Below, piece by piece: positions 39,363 through 55,200 of a stretch of 64,000 nt of DNA (position 1 is the first letter of the stretch; each line of letters opens with the position of its first letter). Origin of the DNA: Tubulanus polymorphus. Taxonomy: Eukaryota; Nemertea; Palaeonemertea; Tubulaniformes; Tubulanidae. The translations under genes were made by a program, and so were the position numbers. The DNA lies in the NCBI RefSeq assembly GCF_964204645.1, contig NC_134028.1, positions 24,464,153 through 24,528,152 of the forward strand, written 5' to 3'. Below the pieces are notes generated by a model. It was not told the DNA's origin and made no database searches. It worked only from the letters and a program-made list of their open reading frames with translations.

Positions 39363-40050
39363 ATGCGTTATATAAGGTGTTCTGTGGGAGTTGATGTGAA
39401 CTACGTCATCAGTATTGGCGTTTCAAAATATCAAAAACAATTGAGAATTTTGACGTTTATTTTGCATCTAATTATATTTCATAACCCTTATTTCATATTT
39501 AATAAATTTCAATATCATTTTATGATGAATTTTTGAGTGGATGTGCTATATATCATCAATATTGCATCCTCGCTTGCCAGGGGTCCGGTATCACTCCCGA
39601 ACTCGCTTCCACCAGCCCCCTGGCCTCACGAAGCGTGATTTCATTACTGGCGCTGTTGCGCGTGACGTCATATATCGATTTGCGAAACACTTCCTTGTTC
39701 GGTAAAACGTTCGCTGATTGGTCAATTTAACGGGAAACCAACAGAAGTCTACTGACGGTTTGTTACAAGCGCTGTGATTGGTACGACCGAATTCTGGTCG
39801 GCTAGTAACGACTCCAACGACTCGTGAGGTCAAGGGGTTCGGGGAACAGCTTTAGCGTAGTGGGTTCGAATCCCTTGACGGGTGAAGATGCAATATTGGG
39901 ACTAGCCTGGTTAGACTGGTTTACGGTCCATTCGTTGTCGATATATTTAAATTCAATGATTGATCCTTGATATCACGTTTTATTATTCACCGTTGATAAT
40001 ATTAGGCATATATGTGTAATTTTTCTTCAAGGCGTCAATAAACTTTCAAG
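39363..40050 (+). repeat. Dispersed repeat R1, copy interrupted by a nested element
   Basis: Second copy of the repeat at 37321-37690. It opens ATGCGTTATATAAGGTGTTC, contains CTACGTCATCAGTATTGGCG and TTTTGACGTTTATTTT, and ends TTCTTCAAGGCGTCAATAAA. The middle is split by the 326-bp element at 39565-39890. The junction CATCAATATT..GGGACTAGCCTGG matches CATCAATATATCCGGGCTAG in the uninterrupted copy. Confidence 0.65.
39557..39898 (+). mobile_element. CATCCTCGC element with 8-bp target duplication
   Basis: The element proper is 39565-39890. It begins CATCCTCGCTTGCCAGGGG and ends GACGGGTGAAGATG. It is flanked by perfect 8-bp direct repeats CAATATTG (39557-39564 and 39891-39898). Near the right end an 8-bp stem, GTCAAGGG..CCCTTGAC, encloses TAGCGTAGTGG and a perfect RNA polymerase III B-box GGTTCGAATCC. 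The ends are weak inverted repeats (CATCYTC / GARGATG). It is related to the elements at 41720-41852 and 63333-63635. Eight-bp duplications are typical of hAT-type transposases, but the B-box points to tRNA ancestry, so the class is open. Confidence 0.75.
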
Positions 40051-41719
40051 TTAGTTTTCTTAGTTCCATATTTCTCTAAATCTATTCATTCGTCTGTTTG
40101 TTTTGATGGATTTGATTTAGATATTCTCGCAGAGCTGGGGCGACACTAATAACGGACGCGTTCGATGAAAAACTCGATTAATAATCTCATTAAAACTCGG
40201 AATTTTGATCGTCATGGGAAAACGGCACGCATAAGCGTCTGGTGCATCGAGTTTCTTTGATTTCATGATCGTAACAAATAGTGAATGGAGTCGCAACGCT
40301 TTTACACACCGCCAGCAGCTAGTTTTGCAACATCCAGTTTGATAGTAGAAGGGGATCGATTCTAAAATCATGGATTAAAACAGGTCTAAGACCAACTTCA
40401 TTCTATAGTCAATCTAACAACTACGACCACTTTAGAACTTAAATCTTGCCAATGGTACAGATACCCGGGGTTCTAAATCTTCTAATTTATCTATTCAGTT
40501 GGTTACGCAAAATGTGAAACAGCATACGAATTTCTACAAATACAATTGTCGACCTTGACCTTTGAGGAGGATGCGTGGTGGTAAAGTATTCAATTTTGGA
40601 AAAATTTAAAACATCATCAGACACATTTGAAAAAGCACCAGTTGGTTATGAAACTAATTATAAGGATGAAAGTGGACACAGTCCTTTGTAATGAATATCG
40701 ATATTGCTAGCATCAAAAAGCTGTTTCTATACGCGCAAAGAAATGCCTCACACTTAGGAGCGTGCATTCCCACATCGATTATCCAATTGTAATCTGAAAA
40801 ATGTGTTACAATTTATGAAACGGGAAACCGGCAAGCGCGGATCCGGCACAATCTAGCAATGAAATATTAAACACACGCTCGACGCTATCGGTCACACGAC
40901 GATCGAAAATAAAGAGCGCACAGAAGCTCGATCCACACAGATCTAAATCTGTTTCTAGAATCTGTTCTCCGCCATCCCACGCCATTTTTTCGCGTATTAT
41001 TCGTTCAAAGTAAGAGCAATCGATACGGTTTTGAAAACAATTCCATTATGATATCGATGTTCTTAACAATCGACATACCGTAATGTCTGTTTCGAGCAAC
41101 TCTATACATCACAGCTGGTCTGATATATCATATCAGTTATAATGCTTTGTATTTGAGGCAAAAAAAACCCTGATTTTTCCTATAGGGAGTCAATAAATCA
41201 ATTCCCCTTTTTAAAGACGAATCAATGACAAGACCAGTCACACGCATTAGTCCCCTGAGGAGAGATTTTCCATTTTACCAAGGTTGTCATAATCAATACC
41301 CTCTCGTGGAACCGGGTTTTTGTAGTTTTTACTAATAGTAATTGGCGATGAACTGATTTTGTTGCGAGAATGCATTTGTTTCAAATCAAAACTATTGCTT
41401 ATAGCTTACGAATAATATTTGCGTATATCTTAACGGTATTGAGTGATATAATTGCTACTTGACTTTAAAATCCTAAACGATAGAACAGTATCGAATGACC
41501 AGCTGCAGAGAACTGCAAATGTTTTGCTGGTAAATTACTTCCGTCTGGCGAAACGATTCGGCGGAAGTGACGACAGAAAGTAGTGTGCGTCGCCGGAGCA
41601 GTTTCCTATGATTTCCATTTATTTCGTTTGGTCGATTCCGAAGAAAATATGACTAAAATAAAACGTAGAATACAGACGGCTGCTAAATGAGGAGTTGGCG
41701 AGGGGAGCCACGATTGGCA
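40051..41719. other. Intergenic, no gene seen
   Basis: No supported exon, RNA gene or repeat was recognised. Confidence 0.4.
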
Positions 41720-41852
41720 CATCCTTGCTTGCCAGGGTTTGGTTACCATTTGCCGAAGCTCACGCCAACACAAACCCTGACCGCAAACCCAGGCCAACTT
41801 GTGTTGGCGTGAGCCTCTACGGGAGGCAATCAAGCCCTGGCAAGCGAGGATG
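41720..41852. mobile_element. Short hairpin element of the CATCCTCGC family
   Basis: 133 bp with terminal inverted repeats CATCCTTGCTTGCCAGGG and CCCTGGCAAGCGAGGATG (one mismatch). An inner inverted pair, GCTCACGCCAACACAA and TTGTGTTGGCGTGAGC, makes most of the element a hairpin. The ends match those of the element at 39565-39890, so both arms seem to be end sequences of that family arranged head to head. Confidence 0.75.
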
Positions 41853-47381
<5,529 letters not shown>

Positions 47382-47664
47382 GGAAATGGCATTTTTCCAT
47401 TAATTTCCCACTCAAATGAAAATATTAAGGACGGATTGAGAGAGTTGAAAGTTCACCAGTATTAGCTGGATTTTTTCTGGAACACGTTGAATCTGAATTA
47501 CTTTGTCAAGGTGTTTTCCCTCCTTGTGGTTAAGATATGTTGATGCTGTTTTGTGTTTAGTGTCCGATTCTTTCAATGTTAAATATTTTCTAAACTTTCT
47601 CAACTCTCTTCCCGTCCTTAAAATGTCCATTTGAGTGGGGAATGAATGGGAAAATGCCATTTCC
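47382..47664. mobile_element. Foldback repeat, arms about 70 bp
   Basis: The left arm (47382-47451) opens GGAAATGGCATTTTTCCATT. The right arm (47595-47664) ends GGGAAAATGCCATTTCC and carries CTTTCTCAACTCTCTTCCCG against GAGAGAGTTGAAAG on the left. Arms pair with a few mismatches and indels around a spacer of about 140 bp. There is no coding content, so this is probably a MITE-like element. Confidence 0.65.
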
Positions 47665-48657
47665 AATTGAGGATACTGGGCCGTCACTTTATAGGGTATA
47701 TCATACTCTCTAGAGGTACACTGAGGGTTACGCAAATCTTAATTAAGTTTGATATTACGTTGTTAGATTGGCTACAGAACTGAGATGGTTTCCCTATAAG
47801 CCATGATTGGTGGCCCGAGTTTTTTTTATGAACAATAAGACATCTTATATAATCTAATGAATGATATAATGTCCTCTGTTATACATATACGTGTTTGATT
47901 GAAAATCTCAAGGTCACACACGTGGCCGGGCGCAGACCTTCGCTATTTGAGTTTTATATTTGACTTTTAGACGCGTGACATTTATAAACCAGACAAAAAA
48001 GTATTTAAACCGTATTTTATTCCGGGGTCTACGGGTACAACTTGACGTCGTTGAATGAAGAAGTTTTTATCGGCAGTAAACTGGTTCCATATTATGTGGG
48101 TTAAGATAAATTTATGGAGGGCTGGAGCTAACTTTACCTATCTCAGTTGATAAACGCGTAAATGTCGGGCTATAGGTCCCCGTTTTGTCTATTTTGCTTA
48201 AAATAAGCTTCAATTTCAAGTAAATATCTTAAGTCTCCAATTCCCGTAAAAGAAGACTATCAGAGATTTGACAACACTGATGTTTCTATAGAGACACGCA
48301 ATAGCAAACAGGGGAAACGGTAACAAATGGCAGGGAATGTATTAATGTGTCTTTCGTGTAAACGCAACAAAAATGAGTTCATCAAAAAAGATAATGCCTT
48401 ACGCAGTACTTACTTAAAATGTCTTGAATGAAATATATCGATGATAAACTCTCTGCCACACGACTGTTTAGCCTTCTCTGATAACCGCTAACAAATAACG
48501 GGAAAGCGATTCTTTTCGTCGTCGATTGTTTTACCATTAGACCGGCTTATCGTCGTTATTGGATGATAATCGCACGGACGTCTTACTCGGGAGCGTGAGA
48601 CAATCGAAATAAGCCGGTTTATCAGTTAAAACAGTTCTCACACACTTCATCATTTGC

Positions 48658-48684
48658 CATGATGATGATGATGATGATGATGAT
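48658..48684. repeat. (ATG)n microsatellite
   Basis: About nine ATG units in a row. On the minus strand it would encode a serine run, which is not taken as coding. Confidence 0.85.
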
Positions 48685-49240
48685 AACATCGTGAAATATC
48701 GCAGAATACTAATTGTAGTCCGAAAATTCGGAGAAATTCCGGATGATTTTTTCACTCGTTTGATACGCGCTGTATCTGGTTACTATCGGATGTTGATATC
48801 TTATAATTGATACAAATGTATCGTCGAATAATTAATCCAGGCCTACACGTGTGTTATCGGGCTGCCCGGTTTAACATCATAAATCCATTTCAGATAGACT
48901 AACTGAATTGATTAAGAAATCAAATCGAGTTAACCCCGAAACTACGGACAGTATAACGAATAGCTACAGCAGAGTTTACAGAAAGAATTCTCTAAAAAAA
49001 AAGTTGGGACACGAACCCGACCCTATCTTCTCCGTTAACACGCTTGATCAAGCTAAGTTTTTCAAATTGTGGTAAATGAGTTTCTCAGCTTTTGTGGCCA
49101 TTGGTTCAATGCCGGCATCGTAAACCGTTGGTCACTTGATCGTTCTGGCCATCCATTTTTCGTTGACTTGGTTGGAGATTTCGGATATATTATGTATATA
49201 TATATGAAAAATCCTGTTTGGAAAATCGCCCCGGGTGACA

Positions 49241-49323
49241 ACGCATTAGCAGGGTTTATTTCACATACAGCGATACAGCAGATATTTCACAAACGCATTA
49301 GCAGGGTTTATTTCACATACAGT
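49241..49323 (+). repeat. Direct repeat, 30-bp unit spaced 53 bp
   Basis: ACGCATTAGCAGGGTTTATT followed by TCACATACAG occurs at about 49241 and again at about 49294. The two copies are identical, just upstream of the second GPCR gene. Confidence 0.8.
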
Positions 49324-49505
49324 GTTCAATATCATGTTTTTGTCTTAACCGTGTTTGGCTTGCTGTGAAAATTACCACGTATTTCTCCACGGAGTTGCGC
49401 TGGAAATCGTCTTCCAATGGCGACGTGTTGGGATCAAACATCTGACTTGTAAAACATTTAGCTTTTGAGTCAAGGTTTTAGAAAAGACTGACGAGAAAAT
49501 CGAAA

Positions 49506-50564
49506 ATGAATGGAACCGTAAATATTACGGCAAGTGCTCTGCAGCCTGGTGGTGACGACAGCGGAATATACGAGCGTTCATCACTACCAGGCTTCCCGGG
49601 TGCGACCATAGACTTCATGTCGGGCAGCGAACAGTTAAAAACCAGATACGGCGCTATTCTCTTCCTTGTCGGCTATTTCGTGATAATTGTCGTCGGATTT
49701 ATCGGTAATTCGACGACTATTTTGATCATGTGCCGGAAAGTCATGCGCCGACATTCGTATTCCGTTTATATTATTTTCATAGCGATAATTGATAACTGTT
49801 GTTTAAGTATTTGTGCCGTAGCTTGGCTCAGCGTGTCCGCGTATCTGCTCACCGGACGGCGTATCAAAACACCTTTCTCCGCGTCTTACCTGGGATGCGT
49901 TATTTCAGATTATATCGTCCAGTTGATATATTACATCAGTTTGTGGATTATGGTTACCCTATCGTTAGAACGGTTTGTTGTAGTTTTCTTCCCACTGATT
50001 TCGAAGCAAATCTGCACCAGCAGAAATGCAACAATAGCAACTTCTTTGACGTTTTTGTTACCGGCCCTGTTTTGTTTATATTTCCCTTTATACCCGGCAT
50101 ATCGTGATATCAGTTCCTATCCGGCCGGGCCTTATTTCTCTTACCGCGGGGTTTGTTGGTATATGAATAAGCCTGCCCGGATAGCTATGAAACTAAAAGC
50201 GTCGAACACCATCATCGCTACCTTACTCGTTTCGGCAATTAACGGTGCGATGATTTTAAAATTACGTATCTCAAGACATAAATTCGAACATAAGAAAAAC
50301 AGAAATGATAAAGTCAATAGAACGACGGTAGTACTGATTCTAATCGCTGTGTCCTTCGTTGTCGGTATGATTCCAACAGTAATCGGATATTTGGTGAATT
50401 ATTTGTTAAGAGTCATATCTGATTTTGAAATGTCGGATATCGGCTGGGGTGTACTGTTTAATATGCAAGATCTGTTCAATGCTCTTACACACGCGACGAA
50501 TTTTTTTATCTATCTAACCGGTGCTGAGATGCGAACTGAATTCTTGAAACTGATCAAAATGTGA
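49506..50564 (+). CDS. Intronless rhodopsin-like (class A) GPCR
   Basis: A 352-residue single-exon receptor. The N-terminus is extracellular, with possible N-glycosylation at Asn2 and Asn6 and no signal peptide. TM1 holds GFIGNST (Asn68), TM2 IAIIDNC (Asp96), TM3 begins at Cys131 and ends E-R-F (155-157), the likely partner Cys217 lies in loop 2, TM6 holds Pro290, and TM7 ends NFFIY (332-336). IC3 is basic (HKFEHKKNRNDK), as expected for G-protein coupling. The E-R-F and NFFIY variants resemble neuropeptide-type orphan receptors of invertebrates (FMRFamide-receptor-like groups), but the ligand is unknown. Size is normal for the class and no TM is missing. It shares the NFFIY variant and the lack of introns with the receptor at 1427-2746 but is not a close copy. 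Other Met codons (38, 75) lie too far inside to be likely starts. Confidence 0.85.
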   Translation: MNGTVNITASALQPGGDDSGIYERSSLPGFPGATIDFMSGSEQLKTRYGAILFLVGYFVIIVVGFIGNSTTILIMCRKVMRRHSYSVYIIFIAIIDNCCLSICAVAWLSVSAYLLTGRRIKTPFSASYLGCVISDYIVQLIYYISLWIMVTLSLERFVVVFFPLISKQICTSRNATIATSLTFLLPALFCLYFPLYPAYRDISSYPAGPYFSYRGVCWYMNKPARIAMKLKASNTIIATLLVSAINGAMILKLRISRHKFEHKKNRNDKVNRTTVVLILIAVSFVVGMIPTVIGYLVNYLLRVISDFEMSDIGWGVLFNMQDLFNALTHATNFFIYLTGAEMRTEFLKLIKM

Positions 50565-52291
50565 AAAACGGCAAAAAAAAGTTCGTTATCACGCGACCAA
50601 GAGACTACAACTACTGTACTGAAATTACCGCGATCAGATCCCGAGGTTATACTGATATATTCGAAAGGATCCGGTAATGGGTGAATGATCTTCATGTCCA
50701 GTCAGTGTCTAGTTAATGTGTGAATTCGTGAGATCGATAGCAATATGGGATTCGAACCTGATGGCAGTCCCAATACGATGGCATCAGGTTCAATCACCCC
50801 GGCAACTTAAAAATGGGACAAAACTGAAACCATCTTTTCACTTTGAAAGCATGTTCATTACTGATTTCGGAAAAGAAAACTTTGCAAATCATTCTTATAA
50901 TTTCTCTGTCATAATTTGTTTCTCTTGAATTTCTTTTGATTTCCCCCACGTATTCACCGAATGTATAATGCCTAGATCCAGAATATACAATGTTCCAATT
51001 CACGGTGTTTGAACGGTCACTTCTGGGCCTCCGTCAACAAATATTTACCCAGCTGAGCTGCTGGGTTATAAGCGAATGAATGGCTAATTAAACTGGATAA
51101 TTCAGGTTCTAATTATAGCTCTTCTTTGTCCGCTGCCGTCGTCACTCGATTCAGCTGCAGTATCGCGATCAATGTACACAAACCCGCCGAAACCCCAGAA
51201 ATAAAATTCACGACGAAGGATTTGTTTTATATTTTCTATACTTTTCAGTTTATTCAGACGTAATAATATGCAAAAAAGCTTTGATCGAAATGTACATCTT
51301 TAAGAGCCACAAGCCGTAGATAATAAATAACAATCTTATCATTGATAAGGTATCTAATATATACGAATCCCTGAAACCCCAGATGAAACGCAAACAAGTA
51401 ATATTTCCAATTGAGTGGAAAGAATTTCATTCATGAGTTTTTGAACTCGGTTCCACAATGAATCAATTTTAATCGCTTAAATCATTGAAAATGAGAAATT
51501 TAGCAGGTCTCGAGGATCGGAATTATTGTTTATTCTTTGTGAAACCGGACTGGCTACAAATCGTTACCGTGGCACCGTACATGTAATTTCATTCCAAATA
51601 TATCCACTTCGAGTTGTCCGAGTTTTGAACACTGAGAATGTCACGGAACTTTTGTCAGAATCAGGATTTTAGGTTTTTGAAACTATTGGATTGTAAACCC
51701 TTTACTATCTTAAACGACTAGAGCTGTTTTCTGCAGAGTTGACTGCATAAACTGAGTATTGGAAGTCTATAGACCGCACACTGGGAATGTTATGAACAAA
51801 CTTATGAAGTTAAGAAAAAAATCAAATTTTCACCATCTAATACACCTTTAACAACAATTTCCCAAATTATCTAAACTGTAAATGAACGAATTTTCTTTTA
51901 AAGATTTCAAACAGTAACAAACGATAGACTTTTAAACTCTACACGGTGCAAAAAATACCTAACTTCCATCATCACCAAAAACGGAGAAAAAATATGTATA
52001 TACAAGAAAAATAGTTATCAACAAAATAAATAAAAGATATGAGTAAATTCTTCGCGTATGCAAGTATAATATATACATTAAATTACAGAACCACTGCCTT
52101 AAGGTAATACGTCAAAAGGGAAAAATATTAAACTATGCAGTTTTCGTCTATTGAGTTGTTTTAAAGCTTAGCGTAAATATGAAATGCCATATTTGCAAGG
52201 TATGTAATAATATCAGTGCTGCAGTTTTATCACCGTAAGTAGTTAAATAATGTAGATCTTAAATTTACGTTATTACAAACTTTATCGTCGA
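50565..52291. other. Convergent intergenic region, no gene seen
   Basis: This lies between the GPCR (plus) and the proposed 3' end of the RUN-PDZ-PTB gene (minus). It should hold both 3' UTRs. No coding region or repeat was recognised. Confidence 0.45.
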
Positions 52292-55200
52292 CTAGTGATA
52301 AAACTCAATAAAAGTTTTGATACTTCGATAAGCATATTCATAATGACTACCGGTAGAGTTATCTGAACCCTTGGCTTTATTGCGGCGTTTTTTCCAAAAA
52401 GTAAAGTATTTTCCTTTATTTTTGATTCGCTGTGTTATAAAGTGCAATTTCACGTCACGTACTGAAAACACTTCATCACACGAACCAATGAGTTCTTTCA
52501 AATCCTTGAGCTGAAAAGATAAGATTCAAAAAAAGGTAAAAATCTAGAGTCTCTTTACGTATCAAATGTTGAAATGTCTCGAGTGTTGAAATGTCACAAG
52601 TAGGTTCGAGTCCAATTTCATAAGACGACTTTTTATAGTTTAGTTAGTCACGATAACACAAAATCAATGGAGCTTTGACTTCTGGATCCAGCAAATGGAC
52701 TCAGGGTCAAAACATCAGAAACAAACTTTACATTTTAGCTCACTTTTGACTAAAGCTCAGTTTCACAAAATGTTAACATTTTCGTTGAATTTTAATTAGC
52801 TGTCGCTAATTTTCAGTTTTTCAAAGAGGAAAACAATTAAAACTTAATCATTTTATACTTAAGACTTTTTCCTGACACTGGAACCAGAATCTAAACATTG
52901 CAATTTGTGGAATACAGAAGCATTTTTTTTTAATTAACTGTCGTTTTATCTCTTGTTAGTAATTAGTAATAACTCCCAGGGTCAATCGCCTACAGTCATG
53001 GCTTGAGCGCAGTCTACTCCTGCGAACTATTTTCATTCTGTGATGAAACCGTGTCTCGGGTACTACATACACTACCGACACCAGACACACAAACTACGGC
53101 TTTTAATCGTGTTTTCATCGTGTATATGAAATTTATGCATTTATGCATAGCGTCGTGGAAATTGATAGCCCGATATGTTTGGAGGCGTCGATAAGTTTAA
53201 TAAACTTCAAATTATATTCACAAATTAAGTGGTCTGTTTACCGCGGGGAGAAGTTGCTCAGAAGTTGGTTAAGAGTTAACCAGTGGATAGTTGACATAGT
53301 GACAATTAAAAGTTCATTGTTACTATGGTATTTATCCGCTGGTTATCTTTAACCAACTTTTGAGCAACCGGCCCCTCAGTCTCGGCTCGGCCAATCCAAC
53401 AACTAAAGACCATCCTCATATTCCGGTTCATATTGTATCTAAGATTTAAGAACATCGCGCAAATCATCCCCGAACCAATCCTATACACTATACCGAGATT
53501 CAGTCGGATTTTTATGACGCTAATGCTTTTCTAAATCTCATATCGATCAACCGGTATTTTCAATCAGTGTTATTAACTATACAGAGTTGCTGAAGGCAGA
53601 TGAACGCGATGAGGCATCGAGGAACGACGCACTATTTTCGCTAATGCAACATAATTGCTGATTAAATTTCGCCTGAGCGACGTTGTTGAACGCAAACAAG
53701 TGAATGAAAGTTCTTTTATTTTGCACTGCTTATTCTAGCATATTTGTTTTGGATCTAGAAATCTATTCGAATATGTAAAGTAACCGATAAAGATGTATAG
53801 CGGACTGTTACAGAGCAAACTGATGGGAAAGCGAAGGTCCAAGTTGAGGATTGGAAAAATACGTTCCGAAGTCAAAAGATGATTTCGTTTCGTCAGAAGT
53901 CCCAGTTGGCCATATCGATTTCTTTCTGAATCGGATTTCTCGAATCTTCGAGAAAACCGCATGCACAGCCACGGACAACTTTTGAACATGGCTCATAGAA
54001 TTATGTCTAAACGTTACTACTCTCTTAGTTTTTGAAAATGTCTCATAGAATTGAGTCTAAACGTCACTCCTCTCTTAGTTTTTGAAAATGTCTCATAGAA
54101 TTGAGTCTAAACGTCACTACTCCCTTAGTTTATCATAATTGCGTTTTTTTCTACTTAATTCTAATTGACGCACACCGCAAGATGCTCTGATATTCACACA
54201 ATCAGTAGAATCGACTCTCTCGCATTCTGTCACATCCCCCGCAAATGATCATCTTGATCTTGTATGGACAATATCTCAATGTAATTTCTCAATGAAATGA
54301 ATTCGTGATATTTCATAAAAACACGCAAAAATAGCGTATACACATTGACGTACACAAGATTCATCAATTATTTATCGTATCAACCACGAAATAACTGTAT
54401 CATCACCGCGGTGATAGCGCTTCTCGAGAGAGAAACAAGTGCTTTTTTGCCCTCGAATGTTGTTGCTATCTACTTGAGAATCCCACAATGTTTCGGTCTA
54501 AGCAAATATTACATCTTCGAAACCGAGAGGAGCAGTGATATACGTACTCCAGTGTAGATAACAACTTAAACAGATAAACTAACTATTTAGACGATTCGAT
54601 CTGAGTAGGAAAGAATGATGGCGATTGCTAAAAGGTTTCAGCTCGACTCGAACGGAAAACACTTGTTTTGAACGATGTAAGAAACAGAAGATACAAGACT
54701 CGTTTCGGCGCGCGTAACCAGTTAATAAAAAACAAACCGTTCCAATTGTCAGAGTTAACTATACCCCTAAAGCTGAAAATATTGCGAAATTATCCGAAAT
54801 GCAGCGACAAGGAAATGCTTATTGCAAGCTTCCTCGTAGGTTCTACGCCGAGACGGCATCATTAAGTGCATCAACGAACGCGTTAATCGCTACTTAAACA
54901 TCGATAAGCTGCTTTAAGATTGTCACCTTCGTCTTCCGGGAGCGTACTTGACTATTATACCGTCTAGACCAGACCAGACCGATCATACGTCGTCAGCGAA
55001 TAGACTGATATTCTGTACCCCCCGGGAACGGATTAGATGACTCAGGTGAACTTTTAAAAAAAAGAAGAAAGTTTCTAGCCGTTGAACTAAGTTTCTTCTG
55101 TTGTGAATATCCATAAAATTATTCAGAACAAGGGCTTTCTGATACACAGGCAATGAAGCAAAACATTAAGTTTTTTATTTATTAGTGGTGCACATATGGT

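Noticed and set aside
39875-39890. Overlapping A-box and B-box at the end of the CATCCTCGC element as a tRNA gene
   Set aside because: The boxes overlap, so no tRNA can fold. Only the B-box is kept as a possible trace of tRNA ancestry.
53981-54131. Three 50-bp repeats as a CRISPR-like array
   Set aside because: The repeats abut without spacers, and the genome is eukaryotic. It is an ordinary tandem repeat.
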